A stretch of DNA of 64,000 bases from Microbacterium memoriense (GTDB lineage: Bacteria; Actinomycetota; Actinomycetes; Actinomycetales; Microbacteriaceae): the NCBI RefSeq assembly GCF_025398275.1, contig NZ_JAODOR010000004.1:248001-312000 (forward strand), given 5' to 3'. Below the pieces are notes generated by a model. It was not told the DNA's origin and did not search any database. It worked only from the letters and a program-made list of their open reading frames with translations. Made by a program: the position numbers and the translations under genes. How positions within the stretch are numbered: the first letter of the stretch is position 1; every line of letters starts with the position of its first letter. This document shows, piece after piece, positions 52,538-61,771 of this stretch.

Positions 52538-53095
52538 ATGATCGCTCGTGGTTTTCGTGTGCTCATCGTCGCCTCCGTGGCAGTAACCCTGTGCGGATGC
52601 GTCCCGGAACCTACCGAGCCGCCGTTCCTGGTGTCCGGCGCGCCGACGACGCCTGCCGTCGCGCCGGTCGATCCCCGCCCGACTGCCGACGAGCCGGTCA
52701 CCGATGTGGACTGCCCGGGCGACGTCGCGTATCTCTCCGGCCACTCCACCTCACTCCGGCTGTCGGCACCCTGCGCACGTGTCGAAGTCGCGGGCGAAAG
52801 CCTTCGGGTCGACCTCTCCGATGCGGTTGTCGGAGCGCTCACGATCCGGGGGGAGGGCATCACGGTGAGCGCCGGCTCGGTCACGAGCGCGCTGATCGAG
52901 GGCCAGCGCAATATGCTCACCGCAGCGAGCGTCGGCTCGGGAACGGTACGAGGGGACGGGAACACCGTCGATGTCCTGGGCGATCTCGGATCGCTCACGG
53001 TTCAGGGGAGCGGCAACACGGTGACCGCGGCCGCGCTGGGTGCCGTTACGGATCAGGGTGAAGGCAACGCGATCGCGCCGCGATTGAGGCCGTGA
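52538..53095 (+). CDS. DUF3060-like lipoprotein
   Basis: The 185-residue protein has a signal peptide with a lipobox-like VTLCGC and a proline-rich linker. The C-terminal domain consists of repeated short strands (GALTIRGEGITVSAGSVTSALIEGQ, then GTVRGDGNTVDV and LTVQGSGNTVTA), the DUF3060 right-handed beta-solenoid type. It should be displayed outside the membrane. The ATG at 52538 lies exactly six bases after TAGCCT; a GTG three bases earlier was not chosen for that reason. Convergent with the M23 gene. Confidence 0.82.
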   Translation: MIARGFRVLIVASVAVTLCGCVPEPTEPPFLVSGAPTTPAVAPVDPRPTADEPVTDVDCPGDVAYLSGHSTSLRLSAPCARVEVAGESLRVDLSDAVVGALTIRGEGITVSAGSVTSALIEGQRNMLTAASVGSGTVRGDGNTVDVLGDLGSLTVQGSGNTVTAAALGAVTDQGEGNAIAPRLRP

Positions 53096-53096
53096 C

Positions 53097-53597
53097 TCAA
53101 CAGCACGGCAGCAGGACGGCACGCGGGACCACGCCGAGGAGCACCATCGGGTTGATGTAGTCGCCGTTCTCGCGGACCCCGAAATGGACGGCACCGGGCG
53201 CCACATGCCCGCCGGCCGCCGCAGTTCCCACGCTGTCGCCCGCGCGCACGAGCGCGCCGACCGGGACGGTGGGTGCCACCGGCTCGAGCGTCGTGACGAG
53301 GCCCGCGCCGTGATCGATCGTCACGAGCGGCCGCCCCGCGACGTCTCCGGCGAAAGCGACGACTCCGGCTGCCGGTGCGGCGATGCGAGAGCCCTGGGGC
53401 GCCGCGATATCGATTCCGCGGTGGCCGGGCCCGTAGCGATGGGCCGGTGAACGGTAAGCCTCGATGACCAGCGCCGGCTCAACAGGCCACTGCCAGCCGT
53501 CGAGCCGGGCGGACGGTGCCGTGCCGGTCCCGGCGGGTGGGACCGTCGAGCCCAGGAACGAGAGGAGGGCGAGCAGGATGCCGGCCAGGATGCGCAT
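53097..53597 (-). CDS. secreted M23-family peptidase
   Basis: The 166-residue protein starts with a signal peptide ([17 protein letters not shown]) followed by an LytM/M23 domain. Zinc ligands H and D are in [11 protein letters not shown] and the second histidine in [15 protein letters not shown]. The usual HxH is AxH here, as in the actinobacterial CLHWG subgroup, so hydrolytic activity is uncertain; it may regulate amidases. A start at 53672 would add 25 basic residues before the signal peptide and is possible. It is divergent from rpsB. Confidence 0.8.
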   Translation of the reverse strand: MRILAGILLALLSFLGSTVPPAGTGTAPSARLDGWQWPVEPALVIEAYRSPAHRYGPGHRGIDIAAPQGSRIAAPAAGVVAFAGDVAGRPLVTIDHGAGLVTTLEPVAPTVPVGALVRAGDSVGTAAAGGHVAPGAVHFGVRENGDYINPMVLLGVVPRAVLLPCC

Positions 53598-53700
53598 GCG
53601 GAACAGCTTCTTCGCGTCACGCGCACCGCGGGAGCGCGGGAGCGGCGATCCGTGGACAACTCGTCGCCACACCCGACGGGGGAGGAGGCTCCGTCACTGA

Positions 53701-53911
53701 TACACTGAAAGGGCATCCCGCTTGTCGGGGTGACTCCGCGTGCCCACAGCACCGCGAGGACATCTCGTCCTCGCATCGCGGCATCCACATCCCAGGTCCT
53801 TCCGCTCCGGCGGCAGGTGGATGTGTGCCGGGCACCAGGCTTACCGCGACCGACCGGTCCGGTGAGGAAAACCGAAAGGGCGCCGTCGCGCGCCGGAACA
53901 GGAGAACGGCC
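53701..53911 (+). promoter_or_regulatory. promoter and long structured leader of rpsB
   Basis: A TACACT -10 (53701-53706) predicts a start near 53713 and a 5' leader of about 200 bases. The leader contains several possible stems (GAGGACatctCGTCCTC and GGTGCCC-type pairings). No ORF is evident. It may mediate S2 autoregulation, as known for rpsB-tsf elsewhere, but I cannot match a named motif. Confidence 0.5.
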
Positions 53912-54817
53912 ATGGCCGTCGTCACCATTCGCCAGCTGCTCGACAGCGGCGTTCACTTCGGACACCAGACTCGGCGCTGGAACCCGAAGGTCAAGCGCTT
54001 CATCCTCACGGAGCGCTCCGGCATCCACATCATCGACCTGCAGCAGTCGCTCGGGTACATCGACAAGGCGTACGAGTTCGTCCGCGAAACCGTTGCCCAC
54101 GGTGGCACCGTGCTGTTCGTCGGCACGAAGAAGCAGGCACAGGAAGTCATCGCGGAGCAGGCCACGCGCGTCGGCCAGCCCTACGTGAACCAGCGTTGGC
54201 TCGGTGGACTGCTCACCAACTTCCAGACGATCTCCAAGCGTCTCGCCCGGATGAAGGAGCTCGAGGAGCTCGACTACGAGGTTCCCGCGAACAGCGGCTT
54301 CACGAAGAAGGAACTCCTGCTCAAGAAGCGCGAGCTCGACAAGCTGCACAAGTCGCTCGGCGGTATCCGCAACCTCACCAAGACGCCGTCGGCGATCTGG
54401 GTGGTCGACGCCAAGCGTGAGCACCTCGCGATCGATGAGGCCAAGAAGCTCGGCATCCCCGTCATCGGTATCCTCGACACGAACGCCGACCCGGACGAGT
54501 TCCAGTTCCCGATCCCGGGCAACGACGACGCGATCCGCTCGGTGGGCCTGCTGACCCGCATCATCGCCGACGCTGCCGCCGAGGGCCTGATTCAGCGCCA
54601 CCAGCCGACCGACGAAGCGCAGGCCGCTGAGCCGCTCGCCGACTGGGAGCTCGCGCTGCTCGAGGCCCCCGTCGTCGCCGACGTCGCCGGTGAGGAAGTC
54701 GTCGAGGCTGAGGCCGCCGACGCTGCCGGCCAGGACGCTGCCGCTCCGGTCGAGGACGAGGCCGCTGACAAGGTTGCTGCCGACGCTGCAGAAGCTGTCA
54801 AGGAAGCCGCGGAGTAA
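53912..54817 (+). CDS. rpsB: 30S ribosomal protein S2
   Basis: The 301-residue protein has [41 protein letters not shown] and the [13 protein letters not shown] core. An acidic alanine-rich C-terminal extension of about 60 residues is typical of actinobacterial S2. AGGAGA lies upstream of ATG 53912. tsf follows after 92 bases in the standard rpsB-tsf unit. Confidence 0.96.
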   Translation: MAVVTIRQLLDSGVHFGHQTRRWNPKVKRFILTERSGIHIIDLQQSLGYIDKAYEFVRETVAHGGTVLFVGTKKQAQEVIAEQATRVGQPYVNQRWLGGLLTNFQTISKRLARMKELEELDYEVPANSGFTKKELLLKKRELDKLHKSLGGIRNLTKTPSAIWVVDAKREHLAIDEAKKLGIPVIGILDTNADPDEFQFPIPGNDDAIRSVGLLTRIIADAAAEGLIQRHQPTDEAQAAEPLADWELALLEAPVVADVAGEEVVEAEAADAAGQDAAAPVEDEAADKVAADAAEAVKEAAE

Positions 54818-54909
54818 TTCCGCTTTCGGACACCGTCCCGGTCGGCACGCAGAACTGCGGCCGACCGGGACATCCATGAGAACTCACCACAATTTAGGAG
54901 CCACCACCC

Positions 54910-55737
54910 ATGGCAAACTTCACGATCGCTGACATCAAGACGCTGCGCGAGCAGCTCGGCACGGGAATGGTCGACACGAAGAAGGCGCTCGAGGAAGCCG
55001 ATGGCGACCTCGAGAAGGCCGTCGAGATCCTGCGCCTCAAGGGAGCGAAGGGCAACGCGAAGCGTGCCGACCGCTCCACCAGCGAGGGCCTCGTCGCCGC
55101 CGCTGAGGTCGATGGCAAAGTCACGGTCATCGAGCTGAACACCGAGACCGACTTCGTCGCGAAGAACGAGCGCTTCATCGCGCTGGCCGACAAGGTTCTC
55201 GCCGCAGCAGCAGCCGTCGGCGCCGATTCCGTCGAGGCCGCGCTGGCCGCCGACGCTGCGGGCCAGTCTGTTGCCGACCTCATCTCGGGTGAGGCCGCGA
55301 TCCTCGGCGAGAAGGTCGAGCTCCGCCGCGTGCGCACGCTCACCGGCGACGCGTTCGAGATCTACCTGCACAAGACCAGCAAGGACCTGCCCCCGCAGAT
55401 CGGTGTCGTGGTCGCGTACTCGGGTACCGACGCCGAGACGGCGCGCAGCATTGCGCAGCACATCTCGTTCGCCAACCCGACGTACCTTTCGCGTGCCGAC
55501 GTTCCCGAGGCCGAGGTCGACAAGGAGCGTGAGATCGTCACCGAGATCTCCCGCAACGAGGGCAAGCCCGAGGCCGCGCTCCCGAAGATCGTCGAGGGAC
55601 GCGTCGGTGCGTTCTTCAAGCAGGTCGCCCTCCTCGACCAGGACTACGCGAAGGACAACAAGCTGTCCGTCGCGAAGGTCGCTGAGGCTGCCGGCATCAC
55701 CGTCACGGACTTCGCGCGCTTCAAGGTCGGCGCGTAA
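54910..55737 (+). CDS. tsf: elongation factor Ts
   Basis: The 275-residue guanine nucleotide exchange factor for EF-Tu starts with MANFTIADIKTLREQLGTGMVDTKKALEE, the UBA-like domain. TDFVAKNERF is the EF-Tu contact motif. AGGAG at 54896-54900 is the ribosome site. A UUCG-capped terminator ends the unit. Confidence 0.96.
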   Translation: MANFTIADIKTLREQLGTGMVDTKKALEEADGDLEKAVEILRLKGAKGNAKRADRSTSEGLVAAAEVDGKVTVIELNTETDFVAKNERFIALADKVLAAAAAVGADSVEAALAADAAGQSVADLISGEAAILGEKVELRRVRTLTGDAFEIYLHKTSKDLPPQIGVVVAYSGTDAETARSIAQHISFANPTYLSRADVPEAEVDKEREIVTEISRNEGKPEAALPKIVEGRVGAFFKQVALLDQDYAKDNKLSVAKVAEAAGITVTDFARFKVGA

Positions 55738-55747
55738 GTGATCGACA

Positions 55748-55777
55748 GGGCCCGCATCTTCGGATGCGGGCCCTTTT
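55748..55777 (+). terminator. intrinsic terminator after tsf, UUCG tetraloop
   Basis: GGGCCCGCATC and GATGCGGGCCC pair perfectly around TTCG and are followed by TTTT. Confidence 0.95.
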
Positions 55778-55822
55778 CGATGCCTGCGTTTTCGATAGTC
55801 TGCATCCGAGAAGAGGAACCAC

Positions 55823-56542
55823 GTGATCGATGAGAACACCGGACGCCGTCGCGTCCTTCTGAAGCTGTCCGGCGAGGCGTTCGGGGGAGGGCAACTGGGT
55901 GTGAATCCGGATGTCGTCGGCCAGATCGCGCGCGAGATCGCCGCCGCGGCCGATCGGGTCGAAATCTCCATCGTCGTCGGCGGGGGCAACTTCTTCCGCG
56001 GCGCCGAGCTCAGCCAGCGCGGAATGGACCGCGGGCGTGCCGACTACATGGGCATGCTCGGCACCGTCATGAACGCGCTCGCCCTGCAGGATTTCCTGGA
56101 GCAGGCGGGAGCGGCCACCCGCGTCCAGTCAGCGATCGCGATGACCCAGGTTGCGGAGCCCTACATTCCGCGCCGGGCCGAGCGGCACATGGAGAAGGGA
56201 CGCGTCGTGATCTTCGGCGCGGGAGCAGGCCTGCCCTATTTCTCGACCGACACGGTGGCCGCACAGCGTGCGTTGGAAATCGGAGCCGACGAGGTGCTCG
56301 TCGCGAAGAACGGTGTCGACGGCGTGTACACGGCCGATCCGAAGAAGGATGCCGGCGCCACCAGAATTGATCGCATCACCTACCAGGACGCCCTGCAACG
56401 CGGGCTCAAGGTCGTCGACTCGACCGCGTTCAGCCTGTGCATGGACAACGGCATCGATATGCGCGTGTTCGGCATGGAGCCGGCCGGCAACGTCACACGG
56501 GCCCTCTTGGGTGAGCCGATCGGCACGCTCGTCACGGTCTGA
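55823..56542 (+). CDS. pyrH: uridylate kinase
   Basis: The 239-residue amino-acid-kinase-fold enzyme makes UDP from UMP. It has [23 protein letters not shown], and [27 protein letters not shown] upstream supports GTG 55823, and TAGTCT further up could be its -10. It starts the pyrH-frr-cdsA run. Confidence 0.95.
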   Translation: MIDENTGRRRVLLKLSGEAFGGGQLGVNPDVVGQIAREIAAAADRVEISIVVGGGNFFRGAELSQRGMDRGRADYMGMLGTVMNALALQDFLEQAGAATRVQSAIAMTQVAEPYIPRRAERHMEKGRVVIFGAGAGLPYFSTDTVAAQRALEIGADEVLVAKNGVDGVYTADPKKDAGATRIDRITYQDALQRGLKVVDSTAFSLCMDNGIDMRVFGMEPAGNVTRALLGEPIGTLVTV

Positions 56543-56598
56543 GTTCCGGCATCCCCCGGCACTAGACTTGCAAGGACGTACCGACGAATGGAGTGACC

Positions 56599-57153
56599 GT
56601 GATCGCCGAGATCCTGGCAGACACGAAGACGCGCATGGCCCGGGCCGTGGAGTCGGCGAAGGAGGACTTCGCCACCGTCCGCACGGGTCGCGCGAACCCA
56701 CAGCTCTTCCAGAAGATCCTGGTCGACTATTACGGTTCGCCGACGCCGTTGGCGCAGCTCGCCTCGCTGAACAACCCCGAGGCGCGCACGCTCATCGTCA
56801 CGCCGTACGACAAGTCCGCGCTCAAGGCGATCGAGCAGGCCATACGTGACACGCCGAACATCGGCGCAAACCCGACCAACGATGGGAACATCGTCCGGGT
56901 CACGTTGCCTGAGCTCACGGCAGACCGTCGCAAGGAATACGTCAAGATCGTCCGCACGAAGGGTGAGGATGCCAAGGTGCACCTCCGCGGCATCCGTCGC
57001 AAGTCCAAGGATGAACTCGACGCGCTCAAGAGCGAGGTCGGCGAAGACGACCTCGCCCGGGCGGAGAAGGAGCTCGACGCCCTCACGCGCGCGCACGTCG
57101 ACGAGATCGACGCGGCGCTGGGGCGCAAAGAGGCCGAACTCCTCGAGGTCTGA
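56599..57153 (+). CDS. frr: ribosome recycling factor
   Basis: The 184-residue three-helix-bundle protein splits post-termination ribosomes with [32 protein letters not shown] is diagnostic. GTG 56599 ([13 protein letters not shown]) has TGGAG five bases upstream; GTG 56593 is an alternative. TAGACT at 56563-56568 may be a separate promoter. Confidence 0.95.
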   Translation: MIAEILADTKTRMARAVESAKEDFATVRTGRANPQLFQKILVDYYGSPTPLAQLASLNNPEARTLIVTPYDKSALKAIEQAIRDTPNIGANPTNDGNIVRVTLPELTADRRKEYVKIVRTKGEDAKVHLRGIRRKSKDELDALKSEVGEDDLARAEKELDALTRAHVDEIDAALGRKEAELLEV

Positions 57154-57161
57154 GACCGTCG

Positions 57162-58181
57162 ATGACCGATCCTTCGGACTCCGCGGCGACGGATGACGCT
57201 GCGCCCCCCTCGCGAGGCGAGCGGCGGATGGCGGAGCACAACCCGTCCTTCCAGGCGCACGTCCGCGCTGCCCGGAGTGAGCTCGAACAGCAGGTCGGCA
57301 AGGCCCGTGCGGATTTCGAGCACGTACAGGAGCGGATCAACGAACGGACTGGGCGCAACCTCCTCCTCGCGGTCTTGATCTCGCTGGCGATCGGCGCCGT
57401 GGTCCTGGGGTCGCTGCTGTTCGTCAAATGGCTCTTTCTGCTTTTCGCGATCCCGGTGTGCCTGTTGGGCCTGTTCGAGTTCTCACGCGCGCTGCAGACA
57501 TCCGGACGGCATGTCGATGTCTGGCCGCAACTGGTCGCCGGGCTCGTCATCATGGCCTCGGGATTCTTCGTCGGTCACTGGACGCACTGGGTGATCACGT
57601 TCGCCGCGATCGCGTTCGTCGTCGTCTGGCGGATGCTGGCTCAGATGGTTGCGGCCGACGGTCGTAGCTATGGTGAGGTGCTTTCGGACGTCCTGGTCGC
57701 CGGCTTCATCCCGATCTACGTGCCGTTCCTCGCGAGCTTCACCCTGGTGCTCGTGCGGCAAGACCAGGGGGAGTATTGGGTCCTGGCGATGATCGTGACG
57801 GTCGTCGCCGCCGATACGGGTGCCTACGCGAGTGGACTCGCCTTCGGTCGCCACCCGATGGCGCCCCGCATCAGCCCGAAGAAGACCTGGGAGGGCTTCG
57901 GCGGGGCTGCTCTCGCGGCGGCCCTCGCAGCCACGCTCTTCGCAATCTTCGTGCTGCGTGCGCCCGCGTGGGCGGGCGCCGTCTTCGGCCTCGTGGTGCT
58001 GGCCTCTGCGACGATCGGCGACCTCGGTGAGTCGATGATCAAGCGCGACATGGGCATCAAGGACATGAGTTCGTGGCTTCCCGGTCACGGTGGCGTGCTG
58101 GATCGGCTCGATTCGATTCTTCCGTCCGCGCCGGCAGCGCTCGCGCTGTACTTCCTCTTCTTCCCCCTGGTGAGTTCATGA
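57162..58181 (+). CDS. cdsA: phosphatidate cytidylyltransferase
   Basis: The 339-residue membrane enzyme makes CDP-diacylglycerol from phosphatidic acid. An N-terminal cytosolic region of about 60 residues with a coiled-coil-like stretch precedes about eight membrane segments. The CDS signature ends in SMIKRDMGIKDMSSWLPGHGG. It uses the product of PlsC and overlaps the DivIVA-like gene by four bases. Confidence 0.94.
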   Translation: MTDPSDSAATDDAAPPSRGERRMAEHNPSFQAHVRAARSELEQQVGKARADFEHVQERINERTGRNLLLAVLISLAIGAVVLGSLLFVKWLFLLFAIPVCLLGLFEFSRALQTSGRHVDVWPQLVAGLVIMASGFFVGHWTHWVITFAAIAFVVVWRMLAQMVAADGRSYGEVLSDVLVAGFIPIYVPFLASFTLVLVRQDQGEYWVLAMIVTVVAADTGAYASGLAFGRHPMAPRISPKKTWEGFGGAALAAALAATLFAIFVLRAPAWAGAVFGLVVLASATIGDLGESMIKRDMGIKDMSSWLPGHGGVLDRLDSILPSAPAALALYFLFFPLVSS

Positions 58182-58744
58182 CCGACCCACAGGCGCCCGA
58201 GGCGTCGCCTTTCCCGCACACGACCGGACGCACGAAGGGCTATTCACCCGATGCGGTGGATGCGTTTCTCGCCCGCGCGCGCGATGCCTTCCAGGCCGAG
58301 GACGCCGGCGAGGTCCATGCCGGCGCGATCCGCACCGTCGCTTTCCCGCTCGTCAGACGCGGCTACCAGGTCGCGGCCGTCGATGCCGCCCTCGGCCGCA
58401 TCGAAGACGCCTTCGCCGCGCGTGAGCGTGAGCGGGCCCTGTCGCGGGCGGGTGCACGAGCGTGGGTGGGGCAGTCCCGTCAGCTCGGACAGGAGGTTCT
58501 GGATCGCTTGACGCGGCCCAAGCGTCACCGGTTCGCGCGCACGGGCCTCCTCCGGTACGGCTACCGCATCGACGAGGTCGACCTCGTCGCCGACCGGATC
58601 GCGCGATTCCTCGAGACCGGCGAGGGTGTTTCCGTCGAGCAGATCCGGACGGTCGCGTTCCGTATGCAACGCCGCGGGTACAACGAAGCACAGGTCGATG
58701 CGGTGCTGGATTCCGTCGTCGAGGTCATGCTCGCCGTCGTGTGA
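58178..58744 (+). CDS. DivIVA-like domain protein
   Basis: The 188-residue protein contains two copies of a DivIVA-type N-terminal domain motif: KGYSPDAVDAFLARARDAF with RTVAFPLVRRGYQVAAVDAALGR, and RYGYRIDEVDLVADRIARFL with RTVAFRMQRRGYNEAQVDAVLD. There is no long coiled coil, so it is not Wag31/DivIVA itself. Such paired-motif proteins are actinobacterial and may bind curved or polar membrane. It is coupled to cdsA, which links it to membrane synthesis. Confidence 0.78.
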   Translation: MTDPQAPEASPFPHTTGRTKGYSPDAVDAFLARARDAFQAEDAGEVHAGAIRTVAFPLVRRGYQVAAVDAALGRIEDAFAARERERALSRAGARAWVGQSRQLGQEVLDRLTRPKRHRFARTGLLRYGYRIDEVDLVADRIARFLETGEGVSVEQIRTVAFRMQRRGYNEAQVDAVLDSVVEVMLAVV

Positions 58745-58793
58745 GCGGGCTCTCATCGCACGCATCCAGGTCGCCCGCTAGAATCAGGGAACT

Positions 58794-59525
58794 GTGACTT
58801 CCGAAGCCGAGTTGGTCCCCCAGGAATCCCGCGCGATTGCAACGCAGTCCTCCGCGGTAGTCCCTGCGCGACCGCGACCGCCCGAGCGGTGGTCGCGCCG
58901 ACGCGGTGTGACCGCAACGTTCGCGAGCCTGGCGGTCGCGGCATTCGCAGCTGCCTACGTCGGGCCTCTCACGACGTCCACCTCGACGGCGGAGGCTGCC
59001 GAACTCGACCCGGTTTCGCTCTATGCGACCACGATCCACGATGCGCAGCAGTACCTGGCGGCATCCGAGGCTGCGGGCGTCGATCTGGGCCGCGAGGGCC
59101 TGTCTTACACGGTCTACGTCACACCGACACCGACCCCCACCCCGACACCCGCGAAGCAGGCCGCATCCGCCACTGGATCTTCGACGTCCGGCGGATGGTC
59201 GCCGCCGTTCGTGTCACCGGATCCGGGGTCCGCGCAGGCCATCGCGTACGAAGCCGTCATGGCTCGCGGCTGGGGTGAGAGTGAGTTCGCGTGCCTCGTC
59301 GCGCTGTGGAACAAAGAATCCGGCTGGCGCGTCAACGCGTACAACGCCTCGAGCGGCGCCTACGGCATCCCGCAGTCCCTTCCGGGCGAAAAGATGGCAT
59401 CGGCCGGCGCGGACTGGGCCACGAATCCCGCGACGCAGATCAGCTGGGGACTCGGCTACATCGGTGGACGCTACGGCACACCGTGCGGCGCGTGGGGCCA
59501 TTCTCAGGCCAAGGGCTGGTACTGA
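58794..59525 (+). CDS. secreted transglycosylase-like (lysozyme-fold) protein
   Basis: The 243-residue protein has a long cytosolic N-terminus, a membrane/signal segment (TATFASLAVAAFAAAYVGPL), a TP-repeat linker (PTPTPTPTP) and a C-terminal lysozyme-like domain: ACLVALWNKESGWRVNAYN with the catalytic-type glutamate, SSGAYGIPQS and NPATQISWGLGYI. This is the Rpf/SLT-like peptidoglycan hydrolase fold common in Microbacteriaceae. TAGAAT lies nine bases before the GTG with AGGGA in between. Confidence 0.82.
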   Translation: MTSEAELVPQESRAIATQSSAVVPARPRPPERWSRRRGVTATFASLAVAAFAAAYVGPLTTSTSTAEAAELDPVSLYATTIHDAQQYLAASEAAGVDLGREGLSYTVYVTPTPTPTPTPAKQAASATGSSTSGGWSPPFVSPDPGSAQAIAYEAVMARGWGESEFACLVALWNKESGWRVNAYNASSGAYGIPQSLPGEKMASAGADWATNPATQISWGLGYIGGRYGTPCGAWGHSQAKGWY

Positions 59526-59529
59526 TCGC

Positions 59530-59811
59530 ATGCCTCGTGCGCACCGTCGCAGGCCCGAGCCTGCCGACGATTCGTTCGACCGACTGCTGAACGGGTGGAA
59601 ACGCGGCGAGACGCGCCGTGGCGTCGAGTGGACCGTCCAACCTGTGTCGGCGGCAAAGGCCCAGAAGACCTACACCTGCCCCGGATGCAGTCGGGATGTC
59701 GTTCCGGGAACCGCGCACGTCGTCGTCTGGCGTGCGGACGGCGTGCTCGGCGATGCCGCGGATCTCGCGGCCCGGCGACACTGGCATACCGCCTGTTGGA
59801 GGATCGGATGA
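59530..59811 (+). CDS. small zinc-ribbon-like protein
   Basis: The 93-residue basic protein has CPGC at about 50-53 and an HxxxC pair near the end (HWHTACW), a likely single zinc site. It is commonly annotated as ATP/GTP-binding protein in actinobacteria without evidence. The ATG at 59530 follows the previous stop closely, and its end overlaps the hydrolase start (ATGA). Function unknown. Confidence 0.75.
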   Translation: MPRAHRRRPEPADDSFDRLLNGWKRGETRRGVEWTVQPVSAAKAQKTYTCPGCSRDVVPGTAHVVVWRADGVLGDAADLAARRHWHTACWRIG

Positions 59812-60524
59812 CGATGGAGATTCGCGGACCCGTACAGCTCCCGGCGCGGCGGGAAGAAATCGAGTTGCACACGCTCGACGGGCTCACCCTGGTCGGCGAA
59901 CTCGCGCTCCCCGAGAAGAGTGAGCCCGTCGCAACGCTCGTGACCCTGCATCCGTTGCCGACGGCCGGCGGCTTCATGGACTCGCATATCCTGCGCAAGG
60001 CCGCGGGGCGGCTTCCCGCGCTGGCGAACCTCGCCGTGTTGCGCTTCAACACCCGAGGCACCTCTTCGTCGCGGGGAACGAGCGAGGGCGCCTTCGACGG
60101 CGGAGCCGCCGAGGAGTTCGACGTCGCCGCCGCGATGGCCTTCGTCCACGATCGCGGTCTCCCGCATCCCTGGATCCTCGGCTGGTCGTTCGGGACGGAG
60201 CTGGCGCTGAAGTACGGACGAGACCATGCCATCGAGGGCGCCATCCTGCTCTCGCCGCCCCTGCACCGTGCCACCGCGGACGATGTCGCGGCGTGGAGCG
60301 ATGATCCGCGCCGCCTGGTGGTCGTCGTGCCGGAGTTCGATGACTATCTGCGCCCCGCGGAAGCGCGGGAACGCTTCGCCTCGGTACCGGGGGCGACTCT
60401 GATCGCGGTCGACGGCGGAAAGCACCTGTGGGTGGGGGAGACGCAGACTCGCCGCGTGCTCACCGAGATCGTCGCGGCGACGAACCCCGACGCGCTGCCG
60501 CTGCCGACCGAGTGGGACGCCTGA
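59808..60524 (+). CDS. alpha/beta hydrolase
   Basis: The 238-residue cytosolic protein has the alpha/beta-hydrolase order: HPLPTAGGFMDSH oxyanion region, LRFNTRGTSSSRG, nucleophile elbow GWSFG, an acid in VVPEFDDYLRP and catalytic histidine in GGKHLW. It resembles the small YtfL/xenobiotic-type hydrolases. Substrate unknown. Coupled to the zinc-ribbon gene and convergent with the transporter. Confidence 0.82.
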   Translation: MTMEIRGPVQLPARREEIELHTLDGLTLVGELALPEKSEPVATLVTLHPLPTAGGFMDSHILRKAAGRLPALANLAVLRFNTRGTSSSRGTSEGAFDGGAAEEFDVAAAMAFVHDRGLPHPWILGWSFGTELALKYGRDHAIEGAILLSPPLHRATADDVAAWSDDPRRLVVVVPEFDDYLRPAEARERFASVPGATLIAVDGGKHLWVGETQTRRVLTEIVAATNPDALPLPTEWDA

Positions 60525-60528
60525 GCCT

Positions 60529-61608
60529 TCAGAGTTCGTTCTGCCGCGGGATGATGACCTGCCGGTAGATGATCAGGATGCTGGCAGCGACCGGAATCGC
60601 GATCAGCGCACCGAGCAACCCGAGCAGAGATCCACCGGCCAGAGCGGCGATCACGACGACCGCGCCCGGCACCGAGACGGCACGGTTCATGATGCGCGGC
60701 GACAGGAGGTAGGCCTCGACCTGCATGTAGACCGCGTACCAGATCAGGGCGACGAGGGCGGTGAGGGGTGATCCGAGACCCGGGATCAGACACGTGAGCA
60801 CGATGATCGCCGAACCCGTCAACGTCCCCACCAACGGGATCAGCGAGAAGAAGAACGCCACGACGGCGAGGACCGCGGGAAAGGGCGCGCCGATGATCGA
60901 CAGGAAGATGGCGCTCAGGATGCCGTTGATCACACCGAGTGTGACCTGACCGGCGACGTAATAGCCGACGGACGCGGTGATCTGCTCGCTGAGATCGATG
61001 AACCGCGCGCGCTTGGACGCGGGTACCAGTTGATAGACCGCGGCCTTGAGCGACGGTGTCGAGGCGGTGAAATAGATCGTGAGGATCAGCACGATGAGCG
61101 CTCCGGTGAACCCGGCGACGATCCCCGCGCCGATGCCGAGGATCGTCTCACCCGCGGCCCCACCGATCTTCGTGATGTCCAGGGTCGCGTACCAGTCGGA
61201 GATGTACTGGAAGACCTTTTCCACGTCGAGAGCGGGGAAGACATCGTTCAACCATGTGCGCACAGTCTCGACCGGATCCCATTCCAGGTTGACCGCGCTC
61301 TCGATGAGCTTCTGGATCTGGGCGACGAGTTGGGACACCTGGGTGACGATGATCGGCACGATCATCAGGATGATGCCGGCGAACACCGCCAGCAACGCGA
61401 AGAACGTGGTCAGCAGTGCCGCCCAGCGCGGGAGGCCTCGGCGCTCGAGCCAGGAGACGAGCGGGTCGAGACCCAGCGAGAGGAACAGTGCCGTCCCGAC
61501 GTAGAGCAGGATCGTCGACAGTGACGCGACGCTCTGGATCAGCAGGATGCCGACGCCGACGCCGAGCGTGGCGATGAGCGCAGTGCGAAACGGATGCTGG
61601 AGCTTCAC
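60529..61608 (-). CDS. AI-2E family transporter (TqsA/PerM-like)
   Basis: The 359-residue membrane protein has about eight membrane segments in the family order, with a hydrophilic loop of about 70 residues between segments 3 and 4 (NLEWDPVETVRTWL) and PLVGTLTGSAIIVL and IPVAASILIIY near the end. The family moves AI-2, ions or unknown solutes. Start GTG 61608 (MKLQHPFRTAL) has AAGG upstream; extension to 61644 adds unconserved residues. Confidence 0.87.
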   Translation of the reverse strand: MKLQHPFRTALIATLGVGVGILLIQSVASLSTILLYVGTALFLSLGLDPLVSWLERRGLPRWAALLTTFFALLAVFAGIILMIVPIIVTQVSQLVAQIQKLIESAVNLEWDPVETVRTWLNDVFPALDVEKVFQYISDWYATLDITKIGGAAGETILGIGAGIVAGFTGALIVLILTIYFTASTPSLKAAVYQLVPASKRARFIDLSEQITASVGYYVAGQVTLGVINGILSAIFLSIIGAPFPAVLAVVAFFFSLIPLVGTLTGSAIIVLTCLIPGLGSPLTALVALIWYAVYMQVEAYLLSPRIMNRAVSVPGAVVVIAALAGGSLLGLLGALIAIPVAASILIIYRQVIIPRQNEL

Positions 61609-61771
61609 AGGGGGACCTTCTTGCCGTCGTGGTGTGTGACACACATTACGCAGAGAGGGCCCGATATCCGTCGCGCCGCCCCCTCCCGGGCGACATTCAG
61701 GTCATTTTCGCTAGGCTGGAATGTCGAATGTGTGTCTGCGGGTTCTCCGCGCGCGCAGAAAGGTGTCATCC

